DNA from: CAZNKU01 sp045541135
GTDB taxonomy: Bacteria > Bacillota > Clostridia > Monoglobales > Firm-18
Reading direction: 5' to 3'
Assembly (NCBI GenBank): GCA_045541135.1
Contig: JAZQIO010000028.1
Span: 104,970 to 168,969 of the forward strand
DNA: 64,000 bases
A program made the position numbers and the translations under genes. The notes under the pieces are model-generated. The model was not told the origin of the DNA, searched no databases, and worked only from the letters and a program-made list of their open reading frames with translations. Within the stretch, counting starts at the first letter, position 1. Every line of letters starts with the position of its first letter. Below, in pieces: positions 46,301 through 54,947 of this stretch.

Positions 46301-48767
46301 CCGCTCTTGTAGTTTCAAGCCAGTCATTGTATCTTACAAATTCAGGATATCTTGCACACATGGCATATACGGCACCAGTTGAGAAGGTTGCCCAGTTATT
46401 ATAGTGTACGCCGTATTCATTATAGTTTTTATAGTCTGCTGAAAGCCACAAATACTTTAACATTGCAGTAAATCTGTTTGGTGTCATGTAAGGGCTGTTT
46501 ATAAGTCTGAATACATCCTGAGCAAAATGTATGATGTGACATGAATTATCAAGTGAATTAAAGATATCAGGTTCTACACCTACTGAGTTTATAAGGGCCA
46601 TATTCTGTCTTATAGTTGTATAACCGTATTTTTCATAGTCAGGGTCATATGCAGCATTATCTGTTTTTCCACTTTCCTTAAGATATTCCATGTAGCTGTA
46701 AAGATTAGCAAGTGAACTAAGCTCATCTCCACGGTGATAGCTACATGTTTTACCCTTTACGGACGTGCTGTTGGATGTTACATAGTCCCAACACATCATA
46801 TCGTTTGCTGAGAAGTAGAAATGTTCGCTGAATGTATCAAAGCATACATATTCTTCCTGCCAGCTACTATCACTGTGCCAATACAAAATCATTAATTTTT
46901 CAGCATCGCTACCGTTATGGTTTGCTGTAAATTTAACGTAGGCATTAGTAGCCTTTGAGCCTTTTTTTATGCCTGAAATATCAAAGCCAATATATGCTCT
47001 CTTAGTTCTGTCATCATGGTTTCTGTGAACACCTGATTCTTCGGCAAGAAGTACGGTTTCACTACCATAATTTGTTTTTGAATATGAACCTGCCTGAATG
47101 TATGAGTCTTTTATAGCAGGACATTCATGGGTAGTACCGTCTGAAAGTGTAACTACAAGCACAGGAGGTGTTGAAGATTCCTTTGAATATATTATTGCCT
47201 GATTTTTGTACTTGTCAATTGATGCAATCATGGTAGAAAAACAGGTGAATGTGCCTAAAGCTTCATTAAGTCTTCTTGTTACGTCAACTGTAATTTCACT
47301 TTTGTTCTTTGGAATTGTGAACATATTAATAGGATCGCATATATTACTTACAGGATATGTATTACGTGAAATAAATTCATACTTCAACTTATAATATTCC
47401 AAATTAGTGGCACTAATAGATGTTTGCTTTGTCGCCTTTTCATCAAAATGACGCTGGTAATAAGCCTTAAGCTCTGCCTTTGCAGTTTCATAGTTACCTG
47501 CTTTTGATGCTGCTTCTACCTTTGCCATATCGGGGAAATCGGCATATCTGAAATATGGTTTTAATTCCCAGCTTCCCTTTGTGGCATTCCATTTACCAAA
47601 GAATGCTTCATCAGAAATGAACATAGGGTCATCAAAAATTGGATAACCGTCTTCTATTTCTCCACGCTGTGGCATTGTGTACCATTTTTCTGCATCAGAG
47701 TCTGCCGAAGGATTAATTGTAGCTGATACAGCAACCCTGTTACTAAGACCTGTAACATTCATTTTATATGAGGGTCTTAATGTAATAAGCTTACCGTCTG
47801 CGGTTGTGCCTTCAAGATCACAGAAAATCTCAACATAAGTTGGGTCAGATGCAGATTTTCTCTGTATTATACCAAACTGATTCATAACATTATGGTCTGA
47901 GGACTTCCATTTAATACCCGGAATATCCCATGGCAATGTAACGTTTGTTGTTACATTATCAGGGTCAGCCACAAGAGTTTTCGGGAAACCTGCTACAATA
48001 GCCTTTGTTTCTTCACTTAGATTTATAGTGTTGCTGGTATCTGCTTCCACAGTTACGGAGCTTATATCCAGATATGAATCCTTAGCCATTCTTTCCATAC
48101 TTGAAATATTAAAACCGTCTACAAAGCCTTTACCTGCCTTGCCTGAATTTACATTAGCAGAAGTACCTGAAACAATTTTGCTGCCGCCGTTAAGCTGAAC
48201 TGTAAATTTATCGTTTACAGTATCTATGTTAATAACCATAGTATTTTCTTTTCCGGATGCATAAGAATTCAAACTACCGTTTGTAATATTATTGCCAGAT
48301 GAAGAGCTTGAGTTAAGTACAGTTACGCTTTTTTCTTTAATTCTCAGGTATGCAAAGCCGGGAATAGTAAGATGATAAAAAGCACTTCCACCTGCTGTGG
48401 AATCATTTTTTATCTTATACTTAAGTGTAAGCTTTACATTTCCGGAAAAGCCCTGAGTTTTTACCACAGAATCCGCATCAGAATCCAAATCCTGATAAAG
48501 ACCAAGGGCAATAGTACCATCCCATTCGCCATTATTGGTTTTACCATCTGCTTTATAACGTGTTTGATCGTCCTGAGTAATTTTTACTCCGTTTCCGCTT
48601 GCAGCAAATGTACCATGTGTAAACTTTTCAGTTACCACCCAGTTATCAAATGCCGAATAGTCAAATGTAGAGGTTGTAGCCTTGACATTTTCAGGCATAA
48701 CCGGAAGTATGGTAATGCACATTATGGCAACAATTACCAGACTTAATATTTTTTTATGTATTTTCAT
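43392..48767 (-). CDS. giant exported heparinase II/III-fold lyase with beta-rich/Ig-like modules, no SLH
   Basis: A 1,791-residue secreted protein. Signal peptide 1-30; a beta-rich domain plus atrophied Ig-like domain at about 35-340 (MERMAKDSYLDISSVTV near 224) of the same kind as in the SLH protein at 16729; a heparinase II/III toroid from about 385 to 960, interrupted by a CBM96/DNRLRE-like beta domain (about 533-645); the catalytic-type beta-sandwich with VGSHGHKD (His 974, 976); and a second beta-rich/Ig-like pair at about 1360-1700. The lyase core is paralogous to the SLH-anchored protein at 13051, but here there is no SLH, LPXTG or dockerin that I can see, so it is released or held by partners. 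I use the ATG at 48767, which follows GGGGGTGTG. Monocistronic. Confidence 0.83.
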   Translation of the reverse strand: MKIHKKILSLVIVAIMCITILPVMPENVKATTSTFDYSAFDNWVVTEKFTHGTFAASGNGVKITQDDQTRYKADGKTNNGEWDGTIALGLYQDLDSDADSVVKTQGFSGNVKLTLKYKIKNDSTAGGSAFYHLTIPGFAYLRIKEKSVTVLNSSSSSGNNITNGSLNSYASGKENTMVINIDTVNDKFTVQLNGGSKIVSGTSANVNSGKAGKGFVDGFNISSMERMAKDSYLDISSVTVEADTSNTINLSEETKAIVAGFPKTLVADPDNVTTNVTLPWDIPGIKWKSSDHNVMNQFGIIQRKSASDPTYVEIFCDLEGTTADGKLITLRPSYKMNVTGLSNRVAVSATINPSADSDAEKWYTMPQRGEIEDGYPIFDDPMFISDEAFFGKWNATKGSWELKPYFRYADFPDMAKVEAASKAGNYETAKAELKAYYQRHFDEKATKQTSISATNLEYYKLKYEFISRNTYPVSNICDPINMFTIPKNKSEITVDVTRRLNEALGTFTCFSTMIASIDKYKNQAIIYSKESSTPPVLVVTLSDGTTHECPAIKDSYIQAGSYSKTNYGSETVLLAEESGVHRNHDDRTKRAYIGFDISGIKKGSKATNAYVKFTANHNGSDAEKLMILYWHSDSSWQEEYVCFDTFSEHFYFSANDMMCWDYVTSNSTSVKGKTCSYHRGDELSSLANLYSYMEYLKESGKTDNAAYDPDYEKYGYTTIRQNMALINSVGVEPDIFNSLDNSCHIIHFAQDVFRLINSPYMTPNRFTAMLKYLWLSADYKNYNEYGVHYNNWATFSTGAVYAMCARYPEFVRYNDWLETTRAENERVTNDFVFEDGMSLELSQGYTGTILDTFESPYALINAFGSESPYNENTENVIYNLVMSLFKQSAPGGGGFGFGDSTNPYSTQKSTFTTWYNNLFEGDPIIAYMSSGGSKGWLPENATTNYPYGLRTFMREDWSADAVAMGFTNKAVGSHGHKDALSVSMYAYGKFLLVDPGYGAVLTGNIRNYMISPQQHNILTVNDYKNYLDPETNAIDPDIKTATATLTSKDGKEECFDSNLHYDFIEYSTDAYTTSQKAQRSVTFLKDAKMYIITDYVIPNDGTSENVYTQNWLLYPGSNMTFDENKIVRSNFENEPNVMLVPVNPDEFDEVTKVKTLYSERSGQFIDSHKAVYKKTKNDASTTTFSTIVVPMNVGEDFEVTTTPIKTTYDENQVNAFKFTVTNKATEESRNFIYYHLNDASLKDVVQIGGYETDAQTLLVEQYDTGFIKSVYMVNGTYVSKNGNLIMQTKEETSAAFVLNDKVLDYSIKDGDASALNDVTFSAALANKVTYDGEEYEFTVTDGKITFDGVVAPEEPDVDPHAGTLIYDSAVNPELLQVYIPEHEYYKATNMGKDGIKFENIVSVPQKSNGKPNGTTNTVGRIRFNRIIEDIENQTKTTTNLMSGVYAVEMILQQKITTERMEDGVIKSTYAFWDFGTSNDDLTDDVNSFINTRLYTNFLQIIRTEDTQKDYVKLNVSNAGLQNFEADKEWKLRIVFDTVNKTYTMFINDVVEGKAMNFPYNVVSKSTNGVVTWTEKPGTYLPDFQLKFMDASSVGSYVWIKNIKIYEIEKEEDTRFASLNALPLKLYGGNPSLVDGSLKVPTINGVTWTSGNPSIFDATGRMLTKVKEPTPITFTATGTVSDTEVANRKFTFTRTYGMTVVSPSSWTLSATNTGKTVKASVSSMNENYGLQPALIIVGYNSKGAICDKHIKPVTEKLVDYEYTLNSETVTTKVFLLDTLNTAVPLAPHKIFN

Positions 48768-48857
48768 AAACACACCCCCAATATATAGCAACATTATACC
48801 ATAAAACAAGATAAAAAAACACTTAGAATATTACACAAATATTACAAGCTTTTTTAT

Positions 48858-48888
48858 GCAAAAAAACAGTACAGTTTAATCTGTACTG
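48858..48888 (-). terminator. terminator of the DeoR-family gene
   Basis: Stem CAGTACAG / CTGTACTG, loop of six, followed on the minus strand by a seven-base T run; 13 bases past the stop at 48901. Confidence 0.82.
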
Positions 48889-48900
48889 CCTTTAAACATT

Positions 48901-49635
48901 TTACAATATCCAGCATTTTGTATTAAGTTCATCCCACTTTTCATCAAAAACTGCAATATCGATATCGTCAATTGATACAAGCTTATAAAGTGATTTTGTG
49001 TTGAATTTTTCACTGTCACACAAAAACACTCTTTTTTTCGCAGATTCAATCATCAGCTGACGAAGATAATTTTCTTCCGCTGTGGAATCCGTAATCATTC
49101 CGTTAATATCGATACATTGTGACGAAAAAAATAAAATATCCGGATTAATGTTTTTTACCGTATTATATGCAGTTTCACCTGATAAAACAGCTGAACCGTT
49201 TACGGACAATCCTCCTGTACAATGAGTTTTTATACCTATATTTACAGCATTAATCGCCGTTATCATGCTGTTTGTAAATAGTGTTACATCCTTATGCTTC
49301 GCTATATACGGTATTAAAAAGCTTGCAGTTGTAGAACCGTCAAGCATTATACTTTGTCCATCCTCCAAAAGCGTGGAAGCCTTAAGGGAAATCTTTCTTT
49401 TACCCTTTATATTCTTTGACATTCTACTGTTTAAATGTTCAACCCGATTTATGCCATCGAGAATACTTGCACCTCCGTGAGTACGCTTTATATAACACAT
49501 ATTTTGAAGATGTGTTAAATCTCTGCGTATGCTTGAAGGAGAAGCATATGTAGTCTGTGCAAGCTTTTCAACAGTCATATGCCTGTATTCATGAAGTAAT
49601 TTCAAAATCAGTTCCTGTCTTTTAGATATGCTCAT
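48901..49635 (-). CDS. DeoR/GlpR-family transcriptional regulator
   Basis: A 244-residue sugar-phosphate-sensing regulator. The N-terminal winged helix-turn-helix (ISKRQELILKLLHEYRHMTV, then SPSSIRRDLTHLQ) is followed by the DeoR sensor domain with DGSTTASFLIPYI, TNSMITAINAV and the C-terminal CDSEKFNTKSLYKLVSIDDI. The frame extends seven codons upstream; I start at 49635, where the family's usual MS-I-S-K-R-Q begins and GGGTGATG lies four bases before. Divergent from the pentose-like operon beginning at 49772; the intergenic palindromes are its likely operators. Confidence 0.88.
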   Translation of the reverse strand: MSISKRQELILKLLHEYRHMTVEKLAQTTYASPSSIRRDLTHLQNMCYIKRTHGGASILDGINRVEHLNSRMSKNIKGKRKISLKASTLLEDGQSIMLDGSTTASFLIPYIAKHKDVTLFTNSMITAINAVNIGIKTHCTGGLSVNGSAVLSGETAYNTVKNINPDILFFSSQCIDINGMITDSTAEENYLRQLMIESAKKRVFLCDSEKFNTKSLYKLVSIDDIDIAVFDEKWDELNTKCWIL

Positions 49636-49699
49636 TTCATCACCCATATTGCTCATTTAAATAAATTATTTGATTATTTATCAATTATATCGCCAAATA

Positions 49700-49753
49700 T
49701 TGAAAACAAACAATCAATTGATATAATTATATCATAAAACATAATTTAGTCAA
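49700..49753. promoter_or_regulatory. overlapping divergent promoters with shared palindromic -10 (DeoR gene and pentose operon)
   Basis: Plus strand: TTGAAA (49700-49705), 16 bases, TATAAT (49722-49727). Minus strand: TTGACT (49748-49753), 16 bases, TATAAT (49726-49731). The -10 boxes overlap by two bases inside the 14-bp palindrome GATATAATTATATC (49720-49733). A second palindrome, ATCAATTGAT (49713-49722), lies in the plus spacer. Both palindromes are candidate DeoR operators; one bound repressor would shut both promoters. Confidence 0.72.
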
Positions 49754-49771
49754 CAAAAGGAGAGTAAACTT

Positions 49772-50085
49772 ATGGAGAGGTTATACAAATACAAGACCGA
49801 AATGCATTGTCATACTGCGCAATCAAGTTTAAAATGCGGAAAATTGTACCTCCCGGTATATGTGATGGCATAGAGGTATTTAACTCCCATCCGAGACACG
49901 ATTCGAGAAACGACATAGCACTTGCCTGGGCACAAAAATATAATTTAAATACGATAAGCGGTTCAGATGCCCACAAACCACAGGATATGGCGTTAAGCGG
50001 AATCAGAACAAAATATGAAATCAAAACATCTGATGACCTTTTAAATACACTTAAAAGCTGTGATTATAAACTGATTACTTTATAA
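49772..50085 (+). pseudogene. remnant of a PHP-domain metal-dependent phosphoesterase (internal deletion, frameshift)
   Basis: An ATG with GGAGAG upstream opens a 33-codon frame starting MERLYKYKTEMHCHTAQSS, the metal-binding start of a PHP domain, then stops at 49871. A second frame (shifted by two) carries the end of the same family: CDGIEVFNSHPRHDSRN, NLNTISGSDAHKPQDMALSG and a proper C-terminus ending at 50085. The central part of the domain, of order 100 residues, is missing, and the junction near 49845 changes frame. What remains lacks most metal ligands. It occupies the first position of the pentose operon. An assembly error is possible but would need a deletion, not a single-base error. 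Confidence 0.82.
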
Positions 50086-50098
50086 GGAGGTATAAAAA

Positions 50099-50971
50099 AT
50101 GTTACTTTCAGTTGATACAAATGTGTTAAGAGATAAATATGACGATATAACTGCAATCAAAATGATTAAAGAAGCGGGTTTTGATGCATACGATTACTCA
50201 ATGTTCCGTGCAAAAGGTGAACGTGATATGCTTGAAGACGATTATATTGAGAGAGCTCGGAATTTGAGGAAGATTTCAGATGAAATCGGAATACTTTGCA
50301 GACAGGCACATGCTCCTTTTTCTTTTCAATACACAAATAAAATTGATATTTCTGACCCTGAATATTTAAAAATTGTACGTTCTATGGAAGTTGCATCAAT
50401 TTTAGGTGCAAAAAACATCATTGTGCATACAGTAAAAAAAGACTTGCCTGACGGTTTTGAACTGGAGGATTACAGCAGAGAATTCTACAGAAGTTTTATT
50501 CCATACTGCGAAAAATACAATATAAGCATTTCCGTGGAAAACCTTGTTGGCAGACACCCTGAAACAAAAGAAAAATTTGAAGTATTCAGCAACCCCTTAA
50601 AGCATATAGAATTTGTAAAAAGTCTTGAAAGTAAATACTTTAATATCTGTATTGATGTGGGACATTCAGCACTTTTGGGATATATGCCTGAAGATGTAAT
50701 AAATGCTATGGACAGTAGCTTGTTCAAAACCATACACATACACGACAATGACTTTGAACGTGACAGCCATGTACTTCCCTATGAAGGAAAAACAGATTGG
50801 GAAGCAGTAACCAAAGCTCTTGCAAATGTTGGATACGAAGGCGATTTTAGTTTTGAACTTGAAGGTTTATTTTACAGGCTTGATGATGCTCTTTTACCTG
50901 CAGGGTTAAAATTTGCCGAAGCAACAGGCAGAGTACTTATCGAAAAAATAGAAAATACGAGGAATAAATAA
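50099..50971 (+). CDS. sugar phosphate isomerase/epimerase-family TIM-barrel protein
   Basis: A 290-residue xylose-isomerase-like TIM barrel (AP endonuclease 2 family), metal dependent. Likely metal ligands appear in order: SVENLVGRH (Glu), CIDVGHSALLG (Asp, His), TIHIHDNDFERDSH (His, Asp) and the C-terminal FSFELEG (Glu). AAGGAGG precedes the ATG. It heads the intact part of the pentose operon and overlaps araD by one base (TAATG). The substrate is probably a pentulose or its phosphate, judged from AraD next to it; sequence alone does not decide. Confidence 0.88.
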   Translation: MLLSVDTNVLRDKYDDITAIKMIKEAGFDAYDYSMFRAKGERDMLEDDYIERARNLRKISDEIGILCRQAHAPFSFQYTNKIDISDPEYLKIVRSMEVASILGAKNIIVHTVKKDLPDGFELEDYSREFYRSFIPYCEKYNISISVENLVGRHPETKEKFEVFSNPLKHIEFVKSLESKYFNICIDVGHSALLGYMPEDVINAMDSSLFKTIHIHDNDFERDSHVLPYEGKTDWEAVTKALANVGYEGDFSFELEGLFYRLDDALLPAGLKFAEATGRVLIEKIENTRNK

Positions 50972-51666
50972 TGTTTGATGATATAAAAAAACGTGTTTTA
51001 AAGGCTAATCTGCTTTTAAAAAAAGAAAATTTAATTACACTTACATGGGGAAATGTGTCTGAAATTGACAGTGAAACAGGATATGTTGTAATTAAACCTT
51101 CAGGAGTGTGTTATGAAACTATGACTGCTGAAGATATGGTTGTGGTGGATTTAAACGGTAATGTCGTAGAAGGAAAGTGGAACCCCTCCTCTGACACTCC
51201 CACACATCTTGAGCTTTACAGACAATTTCCCGAAATAGGCGGAATAACACATACCCATTCAAGATGGGCAACCATTTTTTCACAATGTGGTATGAACATC
51301 CCTTCCTTAGGCACAACACACGCTGATGCCTTTTACGGTGAAGTGCCATGCACACGCAAATTAACCGAAACAGAAATTAATGGTGAGTACGAACTTGAAA
51401 CAGGAAAAGTTATTGCAGAGTATTTTACAAAGGAAAACATAATGACTGTACCGGCAGTTCTTGTTAATTCTCACGGTCCGTTCACATGGGGAAAAGATGC
51501 AATGAAATCTGTTGAAAATGCAATAATACTTGAAGAAGTTGCAATGATGGCATGGCACACAATAAAACTCAATCCAAATGCAAAATTACAACAGGAACTT
51601 TTAGACAAGCACTATTTGCGTAAGCACGGAAAAAATGCGTATTACGGACAAAAGGAGAACAAATAA
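50971..51666 (+). CDS. araD: L-ribulose-5-phosphate 4-epimerase (class II aldolase family)
   Basis: A 231-residue enzyme converting L-ribulose-5-phosphate to D-xylulose-5-phosphate, the last step of L-arabinose breakdown. The family marks are clear: LTWGNVSEID, KPSGV, SSDTPTHLELYR, the zinc site THTHSRWATIFSQ, and NSHGPFTWGK, which is typical of AraD. Length equals that of E. coli AraD. It is coupled to both neighbours through TAATG overlaps. AraB (ribulokinase) lies 11 kb away at 62180; no araA isomerase is in the window. Confidence 0.95.
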   Translation: MFDDIKKRVLKANLLLKKENLITLTWGNVSEIDSETGYVVIKPSGVCYETMTAEDMVVVDLNGNVVEGKWNPSSDTPTHLELYRQFPEIGGITHTHSRWATIFSQCGMNIPSLGTTHADAFYGEVPCTRKLTETEINGEYELETGKVIAEYFTKENIMTVPAVLVNSHGPFTWGKDAMKSVENAIILEEVAMMAWHTIKLNPNAKLQQELLDKHYLRKHGKNAYYGQKENK

Positions 51667-52907
51667 TGATAATAGACAGTAAAAAATATAACGGAATGTG
51701 TTCTTGCGGAAAAGAGCATAAAATGGTCACTGAACTTTGTATTATCGAACAGGGCTGTATGAATAATATACAGCCTTATATAAACGAATACGGATTAAAA
51801 GGTTATTCAGTGGCAATTTATGATGAAAATACATATAAAGCAACTGAAGGTATACATCCTGAAGTGGACAAAGAGATTGTACTCCCACCGGAAAACTTAC
51901 ATGCTGATAATCACGGTGTTTCTTTGGCATTAAAGGAATTTCCTGAAAAATGTGACTATTTAATTGCCGTAGGTTCGGGAACAGTACACGATATAACGCG
52001 TTACTGTGCTTTCAAAAAGAAAATACCTTTTATATCATGTCCTACTGCCGCAAGTGTTGACGGATTTTGCTCCTCCGTCGCCGCAATGACTTGGGACGGA
52101 TTCAAGAAGACTTTTGAAGCATCAGCACCGAAAATTGTAATAGCAGACCTTAACATTATATCTAAGGCACCAATATTTTTAACAAATTCAGGATTTGGCG
52201 ATATGATAGGAAAGTTTATAGCACTTGCCGACTGGAAAATCTCAAATGTTCTTACAGATGAATATTTTTGTAACAAAATACACGATATGACAATGGACGC
52301 TACAAAAGCAGTTATAGAAAGTGCAGAAGAAATAAAAAGCGGAAACATTACTGCTTTTGAAAAACTAACATACGGTCTTTTGATGTCAGGACTTGCTATG
52401 CAACTTTTAGGAAATTCACGTTGTGCATCAGGGGCAGAACATCACATTTCGCATTTAATAGAAATGCAACCTGACGGGTTAAATGTCAGTTCAGATGCTC
52501 TCCACGGCGAAAAGGTGGGTGTGGGAACCCTGATTGCCTGCAAGGAATATCACAGACTTAAAAACAGCAAAATAAATTTTAGAGACTATCCCCAAATTAA
52601 CATTGATTACATCAGAAATATTTTTGGTGAAAAGTTGAGTGATTCAATAATAAAAGAAAATGAAAAAAACTGCGCTTATGGTATATGTGCAGATATGTTA
52701 AAAAGCAAATGGGATAAAATATGTAATATTATAGACACAATACCAACTTTTGATAATTTGAAAAAAATTTATGAATTTCTTGGTGTCAAATCAACCTTAA
52801 AAGACATAGATGTTGATGAGAATAAGCTGAATACAATTTTAGAATATTCTCCGTTAGTACGAAACAGATTGACGCTAATGAGATTAAGAAAAACTATGGA
52901 GGTATAA
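51666..52907 (+). CDS. araM: sn-glycerol-1-phosphate dehydrogenase (AraM/EgsA)
   Basis: A 413-residue iron- or zinc-dependent alcohol dehydrogenase-fold enzyme that reduces dihydroxyacetone phosphate to sn-glycerol-1-phosphate with NAD(P)H. Nucleotide site AVGSGTVHDITRY, then CPTAASVDGF; metal ligands fall in SGFGDMIGK (Asp), SGAEHHISHLIE (His) and ALHGEKVGVG (His). Bacillus subtilis AraM lies in the arabinose operon, as here. Coupled to araD by TAATG. The next gene, a glycerophosphodiesterase, is frameshifted. The cell use of glycerol-1-phosphate in this operon is unknown. Confidence 0.93.
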   Translation: MIIDSKKYNGMCSCGKEHKMVTELCIIEQGCMNNIQPYINEYGLKGYSVAIYDENTYKATEGIHPEVDKEIVLPPENLHADNHGVSLALKEFPEKCDYLIAVGSGTVHDITRYCAFKKKIPFISCPTAASVDGFCSSVAAMTWDGFKKTFEASAPKIVIADLNIISKAPIFLTNSGFGDMIGKFIALADWKISNVLTDEYFCNKIHDMTMDATKAVIESAEEIKSGNITAFEKLTYGLLMSGLAMQLLGNSRCASGAEHHISHLIEMQPDGLNVSSDALHGEKVGVGTLIACKEYHRLKNSKINFRDYPQINIDYIRNIFGEKLSDSIIKENEKNCAYGICADMLKSKWDKICNIIDTIPTFDNLKKIYEFLGVKSTLKDIDVDENKLNTILEYSPLVRNRLTLMRLRKTMEV

Positions 52908-52909
52908 AA

Positions 52910-53705
52910 ATGGACGGTTCAAGAGTAATACTTTCTGCTCATAGGGGTGACAGACTAAAATATCCGGAAAACACTCTTCCTGCCTTTAGTGCAGCTTTGG
53001 ATTTTGGCGTTGATAGTTGATATGATTGAAACAGATATACGAATGACCAAAGATAATGAGCTTGTAATCATACATGACAGAAGTGCACTTCGAACAACGG
53101 GAGTCGATAAAAATATTGATGAAATGACTTTAGATGAAGTCAAAAAAATAAATGCCGGATTTTCATTTAATCCTGATGTTCATGCGGAAATACCAACAGT
53201 AAAAGAATTTTTAGACCTTATAAAAGGCTCAAATATATTGGTAAATTGGGAAATCAAAGTTTATCCAAAGGACTTTGGAGAAGAAATCACATACGAAGTA
53301 ACAGACAAGCTTATAAAGCTCATTGAAGAATATGATATGACAAAATATTCTATGATAAATTCTTTCAGTAAAAAAACATTAGAATACATAAAAAAGAAAT
53401 ACGGGAACAAATTTCCGCTTCACGGTCAGGGTATTCACAATTGTCCCAAGAGCAATGATGAAAGTGAAACAAAAGATTATGAATTATTCGACTGGTGCTG
53501 TCTATGGGCAGAAAAACCAAAAACAAAACCGATTGATTATAAGGAAAATTTCGATTACTGCATTAAAAACAATGTCATACCTTGTGTTTGTATTCCCGAC
53601 ACCTTGGAAGATTATAAAAAAGCCATAGATTACGGATGCAAAATGTTTACATCAAACGACATATACAGTGCCGATGAAATCTTGAAAAAATTAGGTGTAA
53701 GATAA
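52910..53705 (+). pseudogene. glycerophosphodiester phosphodiesterase gene broken by a 7-bp tandem duplication
   Basis: The gene starts at 52910 with a ribosome site (GGAGG) inside the end of araM and reads SAHRGDRLKYPENTLPAFSAA, the GDPD catalytic start. After GVD the sequence GTTGATA is present twice in tandem (53009-53015 and 53016-53022), which brings a stop at 53018. Removing one copy restores a single frame of 262 codons continuing GVDMIETDIRMTKDNELVIIHD, the expected GDPD metal site, to a normal C-terminus at 53705. The downstream part lacks the first catalytic His. This is a fresh mutation, a reversible switch, or a sequencing artefact; all remaining residues look under selection. Confidence 0.88.
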
Positions 53706-53745
53706 AAAAAGCCGAAACATCAACATCTTGTGTTTCGGCTTTTTT
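53705..53745. terminator. bidirectional terminator between the GDPD pseudogene and the fucosidase gene
   Basis: A 15-bp perfect stem, AAAAAAGCCGAAACA / TGTTTCGGCTTTTTT, with an 11-base loop between two convergent genes. Confidence 0.88.
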
Positions 53746-53747
53746 AA

Positions 53748-54947
53748 TTACCATTCTATTTCTATAACAATCGGCTCATTTTCCAAATCATCAATCGGAA
53801 TGTTTGTAATATGCAGATACTCGGCATCACATTTACCTGTTTCGATATCAAAGAAACCGGGCAAAAGATCAACAGCAAAAGGAAGCTCTTCACCTGTATT
53901 CAATAGACGGACTTTTTTGGGAAGTCCGGGATATTTCTTAAGGTTTACTGCACTTGAATAAATACCCTCATAGAAATTGAAATATGACTTATTATTCTTT
54001 TTATTAACAATGCACTTATGTACCATAACTTCATAGTCGAATTCATCAGCTACAACATTTTCAAGACTGCATTCCATATTATTGTACCATTTTCCGACTC
54101 TTTCAATTATGCTCTTTGACTTTTCGTCAATTGTTCCGTCTGACATCGGACCCACATTCAAAAGATAGCTACCTCCCATAGACATTATGTGGTCAATAGA
54201 GCAAGTAAGGTAACGTATTGAATGATAATCTTCCGTTTCGCGATAACCCCAGCTTTGTTCACCGACAGAGTTACACGCCTCAGTCATTTTTTCAAAGCGT
54301 TGTACACCTGAAATATCGTCAAGTTCTCTTTCAGGAGTTGAAAAATCCCCTTCATCATATCCACGGTTATTAACAAAGATACCCGGTTGTAATTTACGTA
54401 CCAGTTCATTGATGCTCTTATCTTCTATTTTAGGCGGAATGTCCCAGAATAATGTATAAATTTCACCATAGTTTGTAAGAAGTTCCGTAATTTGATTTTT
54501 TACAAATTCACGATATTTTTCAGTATCAACATTTTCCTTGTTAACAGATTTCCACTGATGTGTTGAATTTGGATTATATCCATATTCATGATGCCAATCA
54601 GGGCAGGAATAGTAAAAAGAAAGTTTCATACCGTGCTTTTTGCAGGCATCAGCAAGCATTTTTACAACATCTTTACCGTAAGGTGTGTTCATAATGTTAT
54701 AATCTGTGTACTTCGTATCCCACATACAAAAACCGTCGTGGTGTTTTGTTGTGAAACAAATATACTTCATACCAGCTTTTTTAGCAAGCAAAACCCATTC
54801 TTCGGGATTATAATTTACAGGATTAAAAGTGTGCATATATTTTTCATACTCTTTATTATCCATATCAAAACGTGCAATTGCCTGTTCCTGTAATTTTAAT
54901 TGAGAGTAAAACCCCCAATGTATAAACATGCCAAAAATATTATTCAT
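53748..54947 (-). CDS. alpha-L-fucosidase, glycoside hydrolase family 29
   Basis: A 399-residue GH29 enzyme removing alpha-linked L-fucose, without signal peptide, so cytoplasmic. Family segments: GMFIHWGFYS, MKYICFTTKHHDGFCMWD, CKKHGMKLSFYYSCPDWHH and LLTNYGEIYTLFWDIPP, where Asp in LFWD occupies the nucleophile position, then YLLNVGPMSDGTID. The C-terminal part is a short beta-sandwich. AGGAG precedes the ATG, which overlaps the end of the QueH gene by eight bases, so the two are co-translated though functionally unrelated. No fucose pathway genes (fucI, fucK, fucA) are in the window. Confidence 0.92.
   Translation of the reverse strand: MNNIFGMFIHWGFYSQLKLQEQAIARFDMDNKEYEKYMHTFNPVNYNPEEWVLLAKKAGMKYICFTTKHHDGFCMWDTKYTDYNIMNTPYGKDVVKMLADACKKHGMKLSFYYSCPDWHHEYGYNPNSTHQWKSVNKENVDTEKYREFVKNQITELLTNYGEIYTLFWDIPPKIEDKSINELVRKLQPGIFVNNRGYDEGDFSTPERELDDISGVQRFEKMTEACNSVGEQSWGYRETEDYHSIRYLTCSIDHIMSMGGSYLLNVGPMSDGTIDEKSKSIIERVGKWYNNMECSLENVVADEFDYEVMVHKCIVNKKNNKSYFNFYEGIYSSAVNLKKYPGLPKKVRLLNTGEELPFAVDLLPGFFDIETGKCDAEYLHITNIPIDDLENEPIVIEIEW

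Noticed and set aside
49772..49873. 33-codon leader peptide controlling the pentose operon
   Set aside because: Its sequence is the start of a PHP domain (EMHCHTA) and the matching C-terminus follows in another frame, so a decayed gene explains it better.
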